A stretch of 64,000 nt of DNA from positions 2,790,001-2,854,000 of the forward strand of contig NZ_JADWYR010000001.1 in assembly GCF_015831355.1 (NCBI RefSeq), written 5' to 3'. Position 1 is the first letter of the stretch; each line of letters starts with the position of its first letter. Below are positions 25,501 through 36,700 of the stretch, in pieces. The stretch is from Panacibacter microcysteis (GTDB taxonomy: Bacteria > Bacteroidota > Bacteroidia > Chitinophagales > Chitinophagaceae). The position numbers and the translations under genes are program-made. Under the pieces are notes generated by a model. It worked only from the letters and a program-made list of their open reading frames with translations, made no database searches and was not told where the DNA came from.

Positions 25501-28500
25501 TGTTTTCAACTGGCCATATCTGGTCTGCCAGGCTCGCACCAAAATCGGTTGCTTTTAAAGGAATGCGTATTTCGTAGTAATTATTCAGGAAATCCTGGCC
25601 GAGCCTTATTACTGCAACAAAGTCGCCGGTATTAAGATTGCGCTGACCGATCACAGATTCGCTGTGAAGGAACATGGATAACTGGCCATATTGCCTAAGA
25701 TCAAGATTCAGTGTTTTGAATACAGCCCTCGATTCACCTTTGGTTACATTGGTCAGTTTAAGGCTCATGGATTGTTCATTCTGCAGCAGGTTTACGCCAT
25801 TGTTACCCAACAACTGTACCCGCTCAATACCCGGCGGAATTTTATAGGGTATAGGCTGGCGGCTGCTATTTTCTTCAACGTTAACGGCCAGCACATTGAT
25901 CTTGGTAGAACTGTTGGCCGGCAGTGGCGTGTAAGAGCCGGTTGTGTCCAGTTCGTACGTAAAAGTTCTCCATTGGTTACGAACAAGATCAAGACTGGCA
26001 AAACGCATAACAATTGAATCTTCAAAATCTGTCATAAACATACGCACAAACCTGATCGATTTGAAATCCGGTATCTGGCCTACTTTGCCCGAATAGTTTT
26101 TGATCGGTATCCTGAAAAGAAACCAGTTCTCATTTACTGATGTACCGTCTGCAAGTTTTGCAGTAACCGTTCTTTTATCAGTAATGTAGGGTGTATTGTT
26201 TACATCCATACCAGGCTTCAGGTCTATCTCGTACTCGTAGTATTCTTCTGTTTCGTTCAAGGTATTATCCCGGTTCAGGTCTTCGTTATCAGGATAAAGT
26301 GTCACAGCCGGTGAAAACTGTGAAGTGCCCGTGGCAATAGGGGAGTTGCCCTGCGGGTTATTGTGATTCTTGTACCTGCCCAGAATACCTGTACCTGACG
26401 CATCATAGCTGGCATCCCGGTACCATTTATAGTTATCGTGCGATGGGTCCTGTTGTGCACTCTGGTATACCGCAGATCCTGTTCCAAAAGTGGAAGCGAG
26501 GTTGGCAAGATAAGGCGCCTGTTTCAGCCTTTCAGAGTCATCATCATTGCCATCGAAACCTACGTCCTGGTAAGGGCGGTCTGCCGGGTCATTGCTAAAA
26601 GCCTGTGTTATCTGTATGGGGTTTACAGGCACGCGACCCCAAACACTGTTGTTATCGTCTACGGCAGCAGGTTGAGTTGGTGTGTTCAAACCATTTTCGT
26701 AAAAACGCAGACCGTCTTTTAAAACATCTTCACTGATATTGCCAAGATTCAGGATCAGTTTGCCTCCTGTACTTACCGGGCTTTTGATAAACGGATCCTG
26801 CACCCAGAATTCAATAAATTCAATGTTGCTTGTTTCAAAATCTGTCTGGTCTATGTTGCGCATGATGCCGCCCCATTTTTGCTTTGGAAACCTGAATTTT
26901 CCTCTTTCATCCATGTCTGCTCCTGAAGACGTAAAGTTATAAGGGCCTGCCTCTGTAGGGTAATAAGCAAGATCAAAGGTTGCATTTAGTACGTCGGTAA
27001 TATTCGTTGTGCGCTGCGGAAATAATTCATTGGTGTAAACTGCCCTTACCCTGGGGTCACTAAGACCTGCAAGATTGCCACGTAAAGGATTGTTTGGGCT
27101 GTTTTTGTCCTGCAATGTTGGTTCTATGTTGTACCAGGCAATTTTCGCCCTGTTCTTTCCATAATCGAGATTGTTCGTAAGCGTGGCCTCGGGGAAAGTT
27201 GTGCCCTGCGGTGTAGAGGCAAGTGTCCAGGCTACAAAAGGGAAACGCAGATCAATACTACTGGTGGTACCCTCAAAATCGTCCAGGTAAATCAAACCAC
27301 TTTCTCCTTTACCAATCTGGCTCGGGTGACCAGGTTTTAATACCGCTGCTTCACCGTAAGCATTGATGGTACTTACCGTTTTTGAATCGTAGAAAGGCAA
27401 TTTGTTTAATAACCGTGTAAGGCCGGGTAACTCCGAGTTGTAATTGAAGTCTACCCCATACATCCTGTTTTGAATAGGATCTTCGCCGTAATTTACTTTG
27501 GTAAAGAATGGCCTTTCGGTAAGGCGTTGCATCGTTGCACCGAGAGACAACTTTTTATTTACCAGGTAATCCAACCTCAAACCAAAAAAACTTCGTTGTT
27601 GTATACCAAATGTGGCATTGTTCTCATACTGCACATTAACCGGTACACCAGAGTTAAGAATTGCCTGGTTAATAACTTTGAGTGTACCCAGGTTGTAGTC
27701 AATGATGTAGTCTACATTTTCCTGCAATATTTGTCCGCCGGCAGTTACCGACACTGACCCGGGTGGTATATTAAAACCGCCAAGATAGATATCTGTTGTA
27801 GAGCTACCCTTAATGGTTCCCTGTACATAAAAGCGGTCAAGGTTTGCATATGTCTGGGCAATTGCTTTAATCGAATCGTATAATTGCGGAAACAGGTATT
27901 GATTTTTGATATCCTGTGGCTGACCGCTGAAAGCTGTTGAATCCAGGTAATTGCCAAAAGGTTCCAGTACAGGAAAAATTATCTTGCCCTGTTGTGATAA
28001 AACTGTAAAACTATCCACATAATCAAACTGGCCATCCGGTAACGGGTCGTTACGATTGTTTAACCTGTCAAGGTTTAATATGCTCAACAAAGGTTTACCG
28101 GAATAAGCTTCATCGGTAACAGGCAGGTATCTTTTTAAACCACCGCTTGGTTCCTGGTATAGCACGTTGATGTTAAAGCCATCTCTCTGTAAACCTGTTA
28201 CATCCAATGAGTAAATGTTTTTCATCATCAGGTTCCAGAGTGGCAGTGTTGGCCGTTGCGATGTGGCTTTTAATAATTTGAGGAACAATACCTTTTGTAC
28301 GCCCTGAGTAGAGTCAACGTTTACATCCTGTGAAAATTCACCTACCTGAAACACCTGCCCGTTATATGTGTACTGGTAAGCAATAGCCAATACTTCGTCT
28401 GGTTGTAACTGCTGGTTGAGGGAAAGAAAACCAACCTGTGGGTTAAAGTAGTATTCCGAAGGGTCAAGCTTCCTGGCAAATGTTTTTTCAAAATCATTTA

Positions 28501-29725
28501 CCGGCGTTAAACCTAAACCAAGCAATGAAGTGTTAATGAAAGCCGGGTTACGGTTTGCATCATTACTGCTCAGCTTCTGGTAAAGGTCGTTTGAACCATT
28601 GGATGGCAACGGGTTTGAACTCAAAGAATTGATATTGGAATTGTATGGGTCATTTTCTGCAAGGTCCATAAAACCTACAATGTTCCTTGTATTGGTGGTG
28701 GCACCATTACGGTTGGTTACCCAAACCTCCAGTCTCAGAATTTGTGTCTGGCTGCTTACATAAGGCAGGTTCTTCATTGCCTTTTCGTAATTGTTCCTGA
28801 AATACTGCGCCATCAGGAAGTGCTTGTTCTCATCGTAATCATCCAGCTTTTTGTTGATCACCTGGTTAAGACCACCGCCCTGCAGTGTAAGCGACTGGCG
28901 TTGAGAACGCTGGTTGGCCAGTGCCGTAGTAATGAACAGTTTACCAAACTGCAATTGGGTCTTTACACCAAACAGGCTCTGCACACTGGCCATCAGGCTT
29001 CCTTTAGACTGAAATGAAATATTACCTGCTTCCACGGATTTGATGATTTCATCATCCTTGCCTTTATAATCGAGCTTAAGCTGGTTTTCGAAATCAAAGT
29101 TGGCAAGCGTATTATAACTAATGGGTAGTTTAAGCTTATCTCCAATGTTCGCATTAATGTTTACATTGGCATTCATGTTGAAATCAAACCCACCCGTTTT
29201 CCTGGCCGCTTCCGGCAGTGTTGGGTTTTTTATATTCTGGCCCTGGTAGCCCGCAATAAGATCAACATTACCTTCCGGTTTAATGTCCACCTTCAAACCC
29301 TGCGGGCCCACACCAAAAATTCTGTCGAATAACTGGTTATACACCCTTGGCCTGGGTCTTTGCACACGACGGTTGAGATCAAACAGTGTTTTGGAACGTT
29401 CAGAAAAATAATCGTTCTCCGAGATCTGGGATTGCAGTCTCATAAACTCATCAAACGAAAGCGTAGATTTCCTGTAAACGGTATTGCCTATCTTCTCTAC
29501 AATGTAGTATTGTTTTGTGGTGGGGTCATACTCAATTTCCTGCTTTACAAATGAGGTGTCTTTTATGTCAAAAGGGTTGTTATAACGCCACGTAAATCTG
29601 TCACCACGCCGGTCTTTCAATGGAAAACGCAGCGAGTCTGTTTTTTGTGCAAACACAGGAATGCCAGTTGCAACAAGTAAAACAGCTACAGTAATACGCG
29701 AAAAAATCAGGAAATGACGAGTCAA
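22511..29725 (-). CDS. sprA: SprA, T9SS outer-membrane translocon (gliding motility)
   Basis: A 2404-aa exported protein (signal about 1-26). SprA (Sov in Porphyromonas) is the giant 36-strand outer-membrane barrel through which T9SS cargo leaves the cell; the length matches that family (about 2,400-2,500 residues). The sequence is beta-rich throughout, with N-terminal SprA_N-type regions (FDFNMNANVNINANIGDKLKLPISYN), a Lys/Arg-rich loop (about 1885-1915) and a C-terminal strand ending TRAGLQIRISLAPNPQQ. It is located 42 bp downstream of ruvA, a conserved ruvA-sprA order in this phylum. It is the only T9SS core component in the window. Confidence 0.95.
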   Translation of the reverse strand: MTRHFLIFSRITVAVLLVATGIPVFAQKTDSLRFPLKDRRGDRFTWRYNNPFDIKDTSFVKQEIEYDPTTKQYYIVEKIGNTVYRKSTLSFDEFMRLQSQISENDYFSERSKTLFDLNRRVQRPRPRVYNQLFDRIFGVGPQGLKVDIKPEGNVDLIAGYQGQNIKNPTLPEAARKTGGFDFNMNANVNINANIGDKLKLPISYNTLANFDFENQLKLDYKGKDDEIIKSVEAGNISFQSKGSLMASVQSLFGVKTQLQFGKLFITTALANQRSQRQSLTLQGGGLNQVINKKLDDYDENKHFLMAQYFRNNYEKAMKNLPYVSSQTQILRLEVWVTNRNGATTNTRNIVGFMDLAENDPYNSNINSLSSNPLPSNGSNDLYQKLSSNDANRNPAFINTSLLGLGLTPVNDFEKTFARKLDPSEYYFNPQVGFLSLNQQLQPDEVLAIAYQYTYNGQVFQVGEFSQDVNVDSTQGVQKVLFLKLLKATSQRPTLPLWNLMMKNIYSLDVTGLQRDGFNINVLYQEPSGGLKRYLPVTDEAYSGKPLLSILNLDRLNNRNDPLPDGQFDYVDSFTVLSQQGKIIFPVLEPFGNYLDSTAFSGQPQDIKNQYLFPQLYDSIKAIAQTYANLDRFYVQGTIKGSSTTDIYLGGFNIPPGSVSVTAGGQILQENVDYIIDYNLGTLKVINQAILNSGVPVNVQYENNATFGIQQRSFFGLRLDYLVNKKLSLGATMQRLTERPFFTKVNYGEDPIQNRMYGVDFNYNSELPGLTRLLNKLPFYDSKTVSTINAYGEAAVLKPGHPSQIGKGESGLIYLDDFEGTTSSIDLRFPFVAWTLASTPQGTTFPEATLTNNLDYGKNRAKIAWYNIEPTLQDKNSPNNPLRGNLAGLSDPRVRAVYTNELFPQRTTNITDVLNATFDLAYYPTEAGPYNFTSSGADMDERGKFRFPKQKWGGIMRNIDQTDFETSNIEFIEFWVQDPFIKSPVSTGGKLILNLGNISEDVLKDGLRFYENGLNTPTQPAAVDDNNSVWGRVPVNPIQITQAFSNDPADRPYQDVGFDGNDDDSERLKQAPYLANLASTFGTGSAVYQSAQQDPSHDNYKWYRDASYDASGTGILGRYKNHNNPQGNSPIATGTSQFSPAVTLYPDNEDLNRDNTLNETEEYYEYEIDLKPGMDVNNTPYITDKRTVTAKLADGTSVNENWFLFRIPIKNYSGKVGQIPDFKSIRFVRMFMTDFEDSIVMRFASLDLVRNQWRTFTYELDTTGSYTPLPANSSTKINVLAVNVEENSSRQPIPYKIPPGIERVQLLGNNGVNLLQNEQSMSLKLTNVTKGESRAVFKTLNLDLRQYGQLSMFLHSESVIGQRNLNTGDFVAVIRLGQDFLNNYYEIRIPLKATDFGASLADQIWPVENNLDIALNELIQLKQRRNAAQQSLGTIYREQLGTQTISVLGNPNLAEVQGILVGVENATNETLSTEVWVNELRLSKIDENGGWAALGRADIQLADLGTLSVSANTYTQGFGTIEQRANERARDNMVQYDVALTVDAGKLLPRNSGITIPVYASVNKTILTPEYDPYDKDVKYKYKLANAGDKKDSIKNVALDETTIKTLNFTNVRFGQNVQKQRLWNLKNFDFSYSYTHFEQTNPLILLNSINKHRVGVGYTFTGTAKYREPFKKWIKNKSPWLALIRDFNVNPVPSLLSFRTDVNRQFGKYTPRIVNTFDSKVERVDTTYDKYFTFDRYYNLRWDFTRSLNFDFSATNYARVDEPYGLLNTKFKKDSVRTNFFKGGRSTVYQQRAVFSYNAPLAKLPATDWINMRYSYTTTYNWAAASLLARNLGNVIENSQQNSLTGEFDFTRLYSKSRWLDKMTQPNEQPDDNAGNGDSTINIKTREEVIKDLKGKAKKTALRKWRADKRAKRKLDRKNKVVSGPSGVAKTAVGIVTMVKRASVNYSANFNSRVPGYTDSTKILGQNWKSMQPGLDYVFGRQPDSAWLNDKARRGLITRDSTFNLLYAQDYEQRISLTAQLEPFREFVIDINLDKTFTKSYTELFKDTSGSGDKFRHLSPLASGGFSVSYISFQTLFQKYKPTEVSQTFNKFQDNRIVIANRLARSNPYYTGGTTDDGFPEGYGRYAQDVLIPAFLAAYTNKDPNTVGLIKQSNPNVQSNPFSGIKPLPNWRVTYTGLTKIPAIASVFSNISITHAYNSTLSMNSFTSALLYNDPFNVGAPQFKDPTSGYYVPFYLVPNLSIQEQFAPLIGFDFTTVNQTSFRFDYKKSRQLSLSLIDYQLAEVRSTEWTFGGSVRTKNVKLPIKLPFMKQTDQGNDLNINVDLSMRDDIQSNSRLDQANAYSTGGQKVITIQPSIDYVISNRINIKFYFDQQRISPYISTSAPTVNTRAGLQIRISLAPNPQQ

Positions 29726-29767
29726 TTTTTCAGTAGCCTTGGTTAGGTAGAAGTTTCTCTTATAGGT

Positions 29768-30355
29768 CTAAAGATTTTTTAAAGCTTGTTTAATAATATC
29801 TTCCAAAGAAAGTGCTTCTTTAGCAGAATCTGAAACTTTTTTTACTGCCTGTTCAGCCACAGGTTTAGCTATTCCAAGACCTACCAAAGCATTGATTGCA
29901 TCTTTACCGGGAGCATCAAAAGACTGAGTGGGAGAGGCGGTATTTTCAAAAGATATTTTACCCATTTTATCCTTCAGCTCAACGATAAGTCTTTCAGCGG
30001 TTTTTTTCCCGATTCCTTTAACGCTCTCCAGTTGTCTGGTATTGCCCTGCACAATTGCTTTAATCACTTCATCGGGCCGCAAACCGCTCAGCATCATTCT
30101 TGCAGTGGTGGCACCAACGCCGGAAACGCTGATGAGTTGAAGAAAAAGATCCTTCTCTTCCTGCGTATAAAAACCAAACAATGTTTGCCCGTTTTCGGTA
30201 ATGTGCAGGTAGGTGAGTAACTGGCCTTCTTCTTTCGTGCTGATAGAAGAATAAGTATTCAGGCTTATCTGTAATTCGTAGCCCACGCCATTTACATCAA
30301 CAATAACCTGCGCCGGGCTTTTCTTTGCAAAGCTCCCTCTTACAAAAGCGATCAT
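29768..30355 (-). CDS. ruvA: Holliday junction helicase subunit RuvA
   Basis: A 195-aa protein with the three RuvA domains: an N-terminal OB fold (MIAFVRGSFAKKSPAQVIVDVNGVGYEL), paired helix-hairpin-helix motifs (LISVSGVGATTARMML, LESVKGIGKKTAERLIVELK) and the C-terminal RuvB-binding helices (DAINALVGLGIAKPVAEQAV). It binds the four-way junction and loads RuvB during branch migration. It is first gene of the ruvA-sprA unit, with a TACTTTTG promoter element 7 bp before the ATG. Confidence 0.97.
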   Translation of the reverse strand: MIAFVRGSFAKKSPAQVIVDVNGVGYELQISLNTYSSISTKEEGQLLTYLHITENGQTLFGFYTQEEKDLFLQLISVSGVGATTARMMLSGLRPDEVIKAIVQGNTRQLESVKGIGKKTAERLIVELKDKMGKISFENTASPTQSFDAPGKDAINALVGLGIAKPVAEQAVKKVSDSAKEALSLEDIIKQALKNL

Positions 30356-30362
30356 AATGTTT

Positions 30363-30370
30363 CAAAAGTA
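30363..30370 (-). promoter_or_regulatory. Putative -7 element of ruvA-sprA
   Basis: On the minus strand TACTTTTG, an exact TAnnTTTG match, 7 bp before the ruvA ATG. Confidence 0.5.
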
Positions 30371-30423
30371 GTGGGTTTAGTAATAGAAAGAGCGCAGGCT
30401 ATGTTAGCTTAAGTGAAATTTTT

Positions 30424-30480
30424 GGATACCGGCGGCAGTACAGGTGGCAGCATCGTTGCGTCGCAATCCTTTCGTCTGCA
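30424..30480 (-). repeat. Dispersed intergenic repeat, copy 11 (GGATTGCGACGCAAC core)
   Basis: Reverse copy: GGATACCGGCGGCAGTA, CATC, GTTGCGTCGCAATCCTTTCGTC. Confidence 0.75.
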
Positions 30481-30519
30481 AATCTTTGCGCAGCCAACGA
30501 TGCGCTTTCGAAAACCAGG

Positions 30520-30605
30520 TTATGAGCCACAGATGCCATGAAATACTGCTGATAAACGGATTGCGACGCAACGAAGATGCCATGAAAATATTTTGCCGGT
30601 ACCAA
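30520..30605 (+). repeat. Dispersed intergenic repeat, copy 12 with a partial copy ahead
   Basis: A 3' half-copy (ACAGATGCCATGAAATACTGCTG, 30520-30549) runs straight into a full copy with core GGATTGCGACGCAACGAAGATGCCATG and a TTGCCGGTACC end. It forms an inverted pair with copy 11. The rest of the 374-bp ruvA/cargo gene divergent region shows no other feature. Confidence 0.75.
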
Positions 30606-30729
30606 CAATTTTCATTTTTTCTTAATCTGTGTTATGTAAGTACATATTAATTATCAGTTAATTTCATCGCCAGATTTAATCCGTATATATACCGGGAGAA
30701 CCAGCCCGGCAATCAAAACCGTACCCCTT

Positions 30730-33700
30730 ATGACCTTCAAGTATACCCTCAGGGCAACTTTGTTTGCCGTGCTTTTGACTATAGCCAATACAACCCTGTT
30801 TGCACAGGTTTCGGGCTATGCATTCACCCAGAGTACAAGTACATATGCACCTATTACCGGTACAAACTTAGGTACCGGCGGATGGGATGATAACAACTAC
30901 CTCAATATTCCACTGGGCTTTACGTTCAATTTCAATGGCATCAACTACACTACCTGCAACGTTCAGTCTAACGGCTATGTAATGCTGGGTGGTACTGTGC
31001 CTGTTAGCACAGGTGGCAACCCGACACAATATGTGCCTGTGTCTGCAACGACAACTTATGAGGGAGCAATAGCTGCTTTTGGTTTCGACCTGTATAGCAG
31101 TGCAACCAATACGCGTATTAGTTACACCACATCCGGAACCGCACCAAATAGAATTTTCATCGTACAATGGAATAATGCAAGAAGATTCAATTATACAGGA
31201 GATGTATTAAACTTCCAGGTAAGGCTTTATGAAACCAGCAACGTTGCTGAAGTAAGATATGGCACGTGTACCGCGACCAGCGCTACAAACGAAGATGTGC
31301 AGGTAGGTCTCCGGGGCGCAACCAATGCTGATTTTAATAACCGCTCAACCACTACCAACTGGGCTGCCACCACAGCCGGGGCAGCCAATAATGCCACCTG
31401 CAGAACAAGGAACACGCTTATGCCTGCATCCGGCCTTACATTTACGTGGACGCCGCCTCCGCCAGTTACGATCAATACAACAGGCATGCACCCGGCGGCA
31501 TCTAACTTAACCCAAAATACCACTGATAATCTGATAGGCGCCTACCAGGTAGTAACGGGGAGTACAGCGCTAACACCTTCGGCTTTCAGGTTTAACACCG
31601 CAGGCACATATACGGCAGCAACTGATATTACGAACTTCAAACTATACCAGAACACGACGAATAGCCTCAGTGGCGCTACATTGGTTGCCACATTGGCTGC
31701 ACCTGCCACCGGCGGGCTGCTTAATTTCAATACAGGATTTTCTGCACTTGCTGCAAACAGCACCGCCTATTTTCTTGTAGCGACAGATGTACCGCTCTCT
31801 GCACAGGCAGGGAAAACAGTGTCGCTAACATCAACGGCATTAACAAATTTTCAGTTCACCGGTGCAGTATTAAGAACCGGTGATAATAGTCCGGCATTAG
31901 TTACCAACACACATACCATCATTGGTGCGCAGGCCGCTATTGCAGCAGTACACCCGGCGGCAGGAACGATTAACCAAAACAGCAACGTCAACCCAATAGC
32001 TGCGTACCAGGTTACAGCATCAAACGGAGACGTTACACCTACAGCATTTACCTTTACTACAGCCGGTACATATGCCAATGCTGCCGATGTCTCAGGCTAC
32101 AGCCTTTACCAAAATTCAACCAACAGCCTTACAGGCGCAACACTGATTGGCAATATAGCCGGCGGCACGAGACCGCAGACACTTACATTTAATACCGGAT
32201 TCAGCAGCATCACTGATGGAACGACCACTTATTTTATATTGACTGCCGATGTGCCTTTGACAGGCACCAATGGCAATACCGTAAATATAGCTGCCACCAA
32301 CCTCAACAATTTTTCTTTTACAACTGCAGGTGGTGCAGGTGTTGGAAAGACGGGAACCAATCCTGTGCCGGCAGGCAATACCCAGACAATAGTTGGCCCT
32401 GTTGTTACCATTAACGCCGCACACCCCGCCGCGGGAACAGTTTTGCAAAACACTGCAAACAATATGCTTGCATCGTACCAGGTTACCGTGGCCAATGCGG
32501 ATGTAAATCCAACTTCGTTTACGTTTACCACGGCAGGCACATATATTCCAACAACAGATATAACCACATTCAGGTTGTATATGAACAATGCAAATAACTT
32601 TGCAAGCCCTACGCTTATCGGTGTTGCAACGGCATCGGGCAACCCGCAAACGTTAACCTTTAATACCGGGTTTTTTACCCTGGCCGCCGGAAGTACCACT
32701 TATTTTATCATTACGGCAGATATAGCCCTGACGAGCATCAACGGCGACAATGTGAACATTGCAGCTAACAGCCTGGCAAATTTTTCATTCACCAGCGTAC
32801 CAGGTGGTACGGTTGCTGTGACCGGTGCAACAAACCCGGTTGCAGCAGGTAATACAAAAACGATTTACGGTCCTTCCGTGGCGATTACTGCAAGTCAGCC
32901 TCCTGCTGCAAATATTTCATTGGGTTCAATAAACAATATTATTGCGAGTTACCAGCTAGATGTGATAAATGCTGTTTCTGTTACGCCAACCAGTGCAACA
33001 TTTACTACAGCAGGCAGTTATGTGGCGGGAGACCTGGTAAATTTTAAATTATACCAGAATACGGCTGTAACGTTGACCGGCGCAACGCTGGTAGGTACTG
33101 CAACGGCGCCCGCTTCCGGAGGTACTATTACATTCAATTCGGGCTTTTTAAGTATACCGAGTGCAGGTACCAGCTACCTGATAATAACCACCGATGTTGG
33201 TACTGGCGCTTCCGCGTTGACGCACCAGGTAAGATTAACCTCCACATCACTCTCAAACCTTGGTTTTACAGGTTTTGGCGGTGGGGGTGTGCAAAAGACA
33301 GGGACTAACCCTGCCACACAGGGTAATCTCTTCACAATAATAGACCCACAGGTGGCAATAACAACCGTGCACCCGGTAGCAGGTTCTATACTTACGGGTA
33401 GCCAGAATAACCTGATTGCCTCATTGAGGCTGGCCGCGGCAAATGCCCCTATTTTACCAACGGGTGTTACCTTCACTACTGCTGGAACATTCCAGGGTAG
33501 CAACGACATCTCTATCTTCAACCTCTATCAGAATACTGGTAACAGCCTTACAGGAGCCACACTTGTTGGCACTGTGACCATCTCCGGTACATCGTCTGCA
33601 AATACACTAACGTACAGTGGCGGCTTTACGCCCATAGCTGCAGGAACCAATAATTTTCTGCTGCTCGTGGCTGATGTGGCAGGAACGGCTACAGCGGGCA

Positions 33701-36700
33701 GAACTGTAAACATAACCACTACGCCAAGGGCGAACTTTAGTTTTTCAAGTACGGGCCCTGTAACCGTTTCGGGTGCAGATCCCCTGGGTGCCCCTGCTGC
33801 ACCGGGCCAAACCATTGTAGCAAAACTGGACGTTTACTGGAGCAGTACAACATCTCCTGCAAGCTGGAACGGCACGCTTGTTAACTGGGGACAAAATACC
33901 GGCGGCGGACCAACCACACCGGCGTATCAAAACAGCGTATGGATCAATTCCGGTTATGGTCAGTTTGAAGGAACAGCCGGACAGGTAAATGTAACTGCCC
34001 TTGTAAATGCAAGGCGCCTGATATCAACAGTAAACAATTATCGTATTGATGCAAGTAGTTCTTTAAACGGCATTACACTGACCTCTCCGGCAGAAGTAAC
34101 TGTAAATACCGGAACCAGTTACCTTGGTGGTACAACAAATACAAACCCCCTCATCTACGGGAACAATGGCCTGACTAAGCTGGGCAACGGGGAGTTGCAA
34201 CTGGGCGCGCCATTTGGCACAGGTTTCGGGGGCAATATTTTTGGTAACGCAGGCGAATTGACGATCGGAAGAAAAACTGGCGCAACATCGCAGCCAACAA
34301 ATTTCCTGCAAAACAACCCTATCGAAATTGACAACTCTATATTTACTATCGCCGCGTCCAGCGGCGGCGCCGGCTCGCTGAGACAAATGCCTTCTTTTAC
34401 TGCCAGTGGTGCCAGTACGATCAGTTTATACCAGACGCCCTCTTTTTCGTGGATGAATGTAATTCCTTCTACGAATAGTGCAAGTGCAGTTGCCGGAACT
34501 TATGTACCGTTATCGGTAAGCGGGCAACTTACCGTAAACCGCGGCACCTCTACGAGTGTTACGGGGCTGCTGGGTGCTAACGCGTTAAGTCAGAATATGA
34601 TTGCTTTTGGGTCCGCTACGCTAACGGGTAATACAACATTTGTTGGCTACAGCACGGGAAACTGGGCTACAAGTAACGGCGATATGATCAATATAAATCT
34701 CGGTGGATACGGTCATTACTTTACAGGTGTTTCTGTGGCCACCGGTACTATCAATGACAATGGTTACAGCATGACGATACTGGGAGGGGGCAATACAAAT
34801 TACGACGGGGCTGCACTTTGCCTCAATGCAAGTGGTAGTACAATGACAGGTAACTGGATACTTGGTGATGCTGCCGGTACAAATGCCGGCTGGCTGGTAA
34901 CCAATACTTCTACCTGCCTGACAAGAGGCAGTGTTACGGTAAATAATTTCAGTAAGCTGTGCCTTCAGTTAACCAGCAATAGTAATGTAAACATTACGTA
35001 TTCTCCATCCGTTATTAACCTGTATGGACTGGGGCCTGCCAACCAGGCTTTTCCTGCAGCGCTCGATCTCTTTAACTTCTCGGGCTCTGCCGGAATCACC
35101 ACACTTCCTTCTGACATTGTACTAACTCCCGTTTACAATTCAAAGCTCGCTTCTATCGGTTCCCAGGTTGGTACTACAAATACAACTACCAGCTTTATCT
35201 TAAGTGGAAGGTTAAGTGGTACCGGCGGGCTTGAAAAAACCGGGCCGGGTATAATCGTTCTTAATACCCAGAATATTTCAGGTAACTATAATACTTACCA
35301 GGATACAACACGTGTAAGAAATGGAACACTTACTGTAAATGCAGGGTCGAACCTTGGAACAGGGCCTCTTCATATGTACCAGTTAGACGGCAGGAACACA
35401 ACTGTTAACCTGTTGAACACGGCGCAAACGGTCGCCGCACTCAGCACTACGTGGACAAATAACTCAGGCCAGTCACAGGTTGTGAATTTATCAGGGACTG
35501 TGTTAACCGTAAACCAGAATGTCAATACCATTTTTGGTAATGGAACGGGTACTTCAACTGGTTATATAGCGGGTACGGGCAGCCTGGTAAAAACCGGCAC
35601 AGGTACATTGACCCTTACCGGACCCTGCACTTACACCGGTTATACTCAGGTAAAGAACGGCACATTACAATTGAACAAGACAGGCGGTAATACACTGCCG
35701 GTAACAGCAGACGTACATATCATAGGAGGAAAACTTAAAGTAAGCACCAGCCAGGAACTTGACAATCTTGTGTTGTCGACCGGTACGCTGGAAGTTGACA
35801 ACGGTGTGGTATTGACGATCTCCGGAACATTTACCATGGTGCCAACTTCTGCCAGCATCAACCTCATTGGCACCGGAAGAATTGTGTATACCTCTACGGG
35901 CACACTTAACTACGGTGGAAACGTACAGCAGGTTACTTCCGCGAAAGAATTACCTGCAACCGGCGCGCCAAGAAATATTGTATTTAACAACTACTCTGCG
36001 CAAGGTGTACAGCTAAGTGCCAATGTAAGCCTGGCGGGAACGGCAAGCGTGGGCGGTTGGCTTGATTATAACAGCAGAACAGTTGGCGGTACAGGTACTT
36101 TTGTATTGAACGGGTTAAACAGCAAAACGCCAAAGGGCACTACTACCGCCGGTTCGAACTACCTTACCAACCTTGTATTTACCGGCAGCCTTGAAATAGG
36201 AATGCAGGTTTCAGGTGCAGGCATCCCGGCAAATAGCTATATCATCTTTATAGATCCCCTGGTACCAAACAGCGTTACCATCAACAATAACGCCACTGCT
36301 TCAGCTGGTAATATTACTTTCGACATGAGCATGCGCGGTGGATTAATGGTGAATCTTGCAGGGGGTATTGACGCGCATGTAGTCGTTTCAGGAGCAAGGA
36401 CATACAACAGCGGCGCAAACTACATTTTCAAGACGCCCAATACAGGTGTGCAGATATACCCGGCATTCCCAACAGTAGGAACGCTAAATTATAGTCCTGC
36501 ATACGATGTAAGTATACAGGCCGGTTTGTTAAACAGGGTTGTAATGGGCAATGCGCATGATCTTGAAGTTGCGCATGATCTCAATCTTGCATCGGGCATT
36601 TTTGTAACCAATAATAACCTGATTACATGGAGCAACAGCGGCGGTGTACTGGCCACACCTGAAGCTACTTACACGGCCAACGCTACAAACTATACAAACA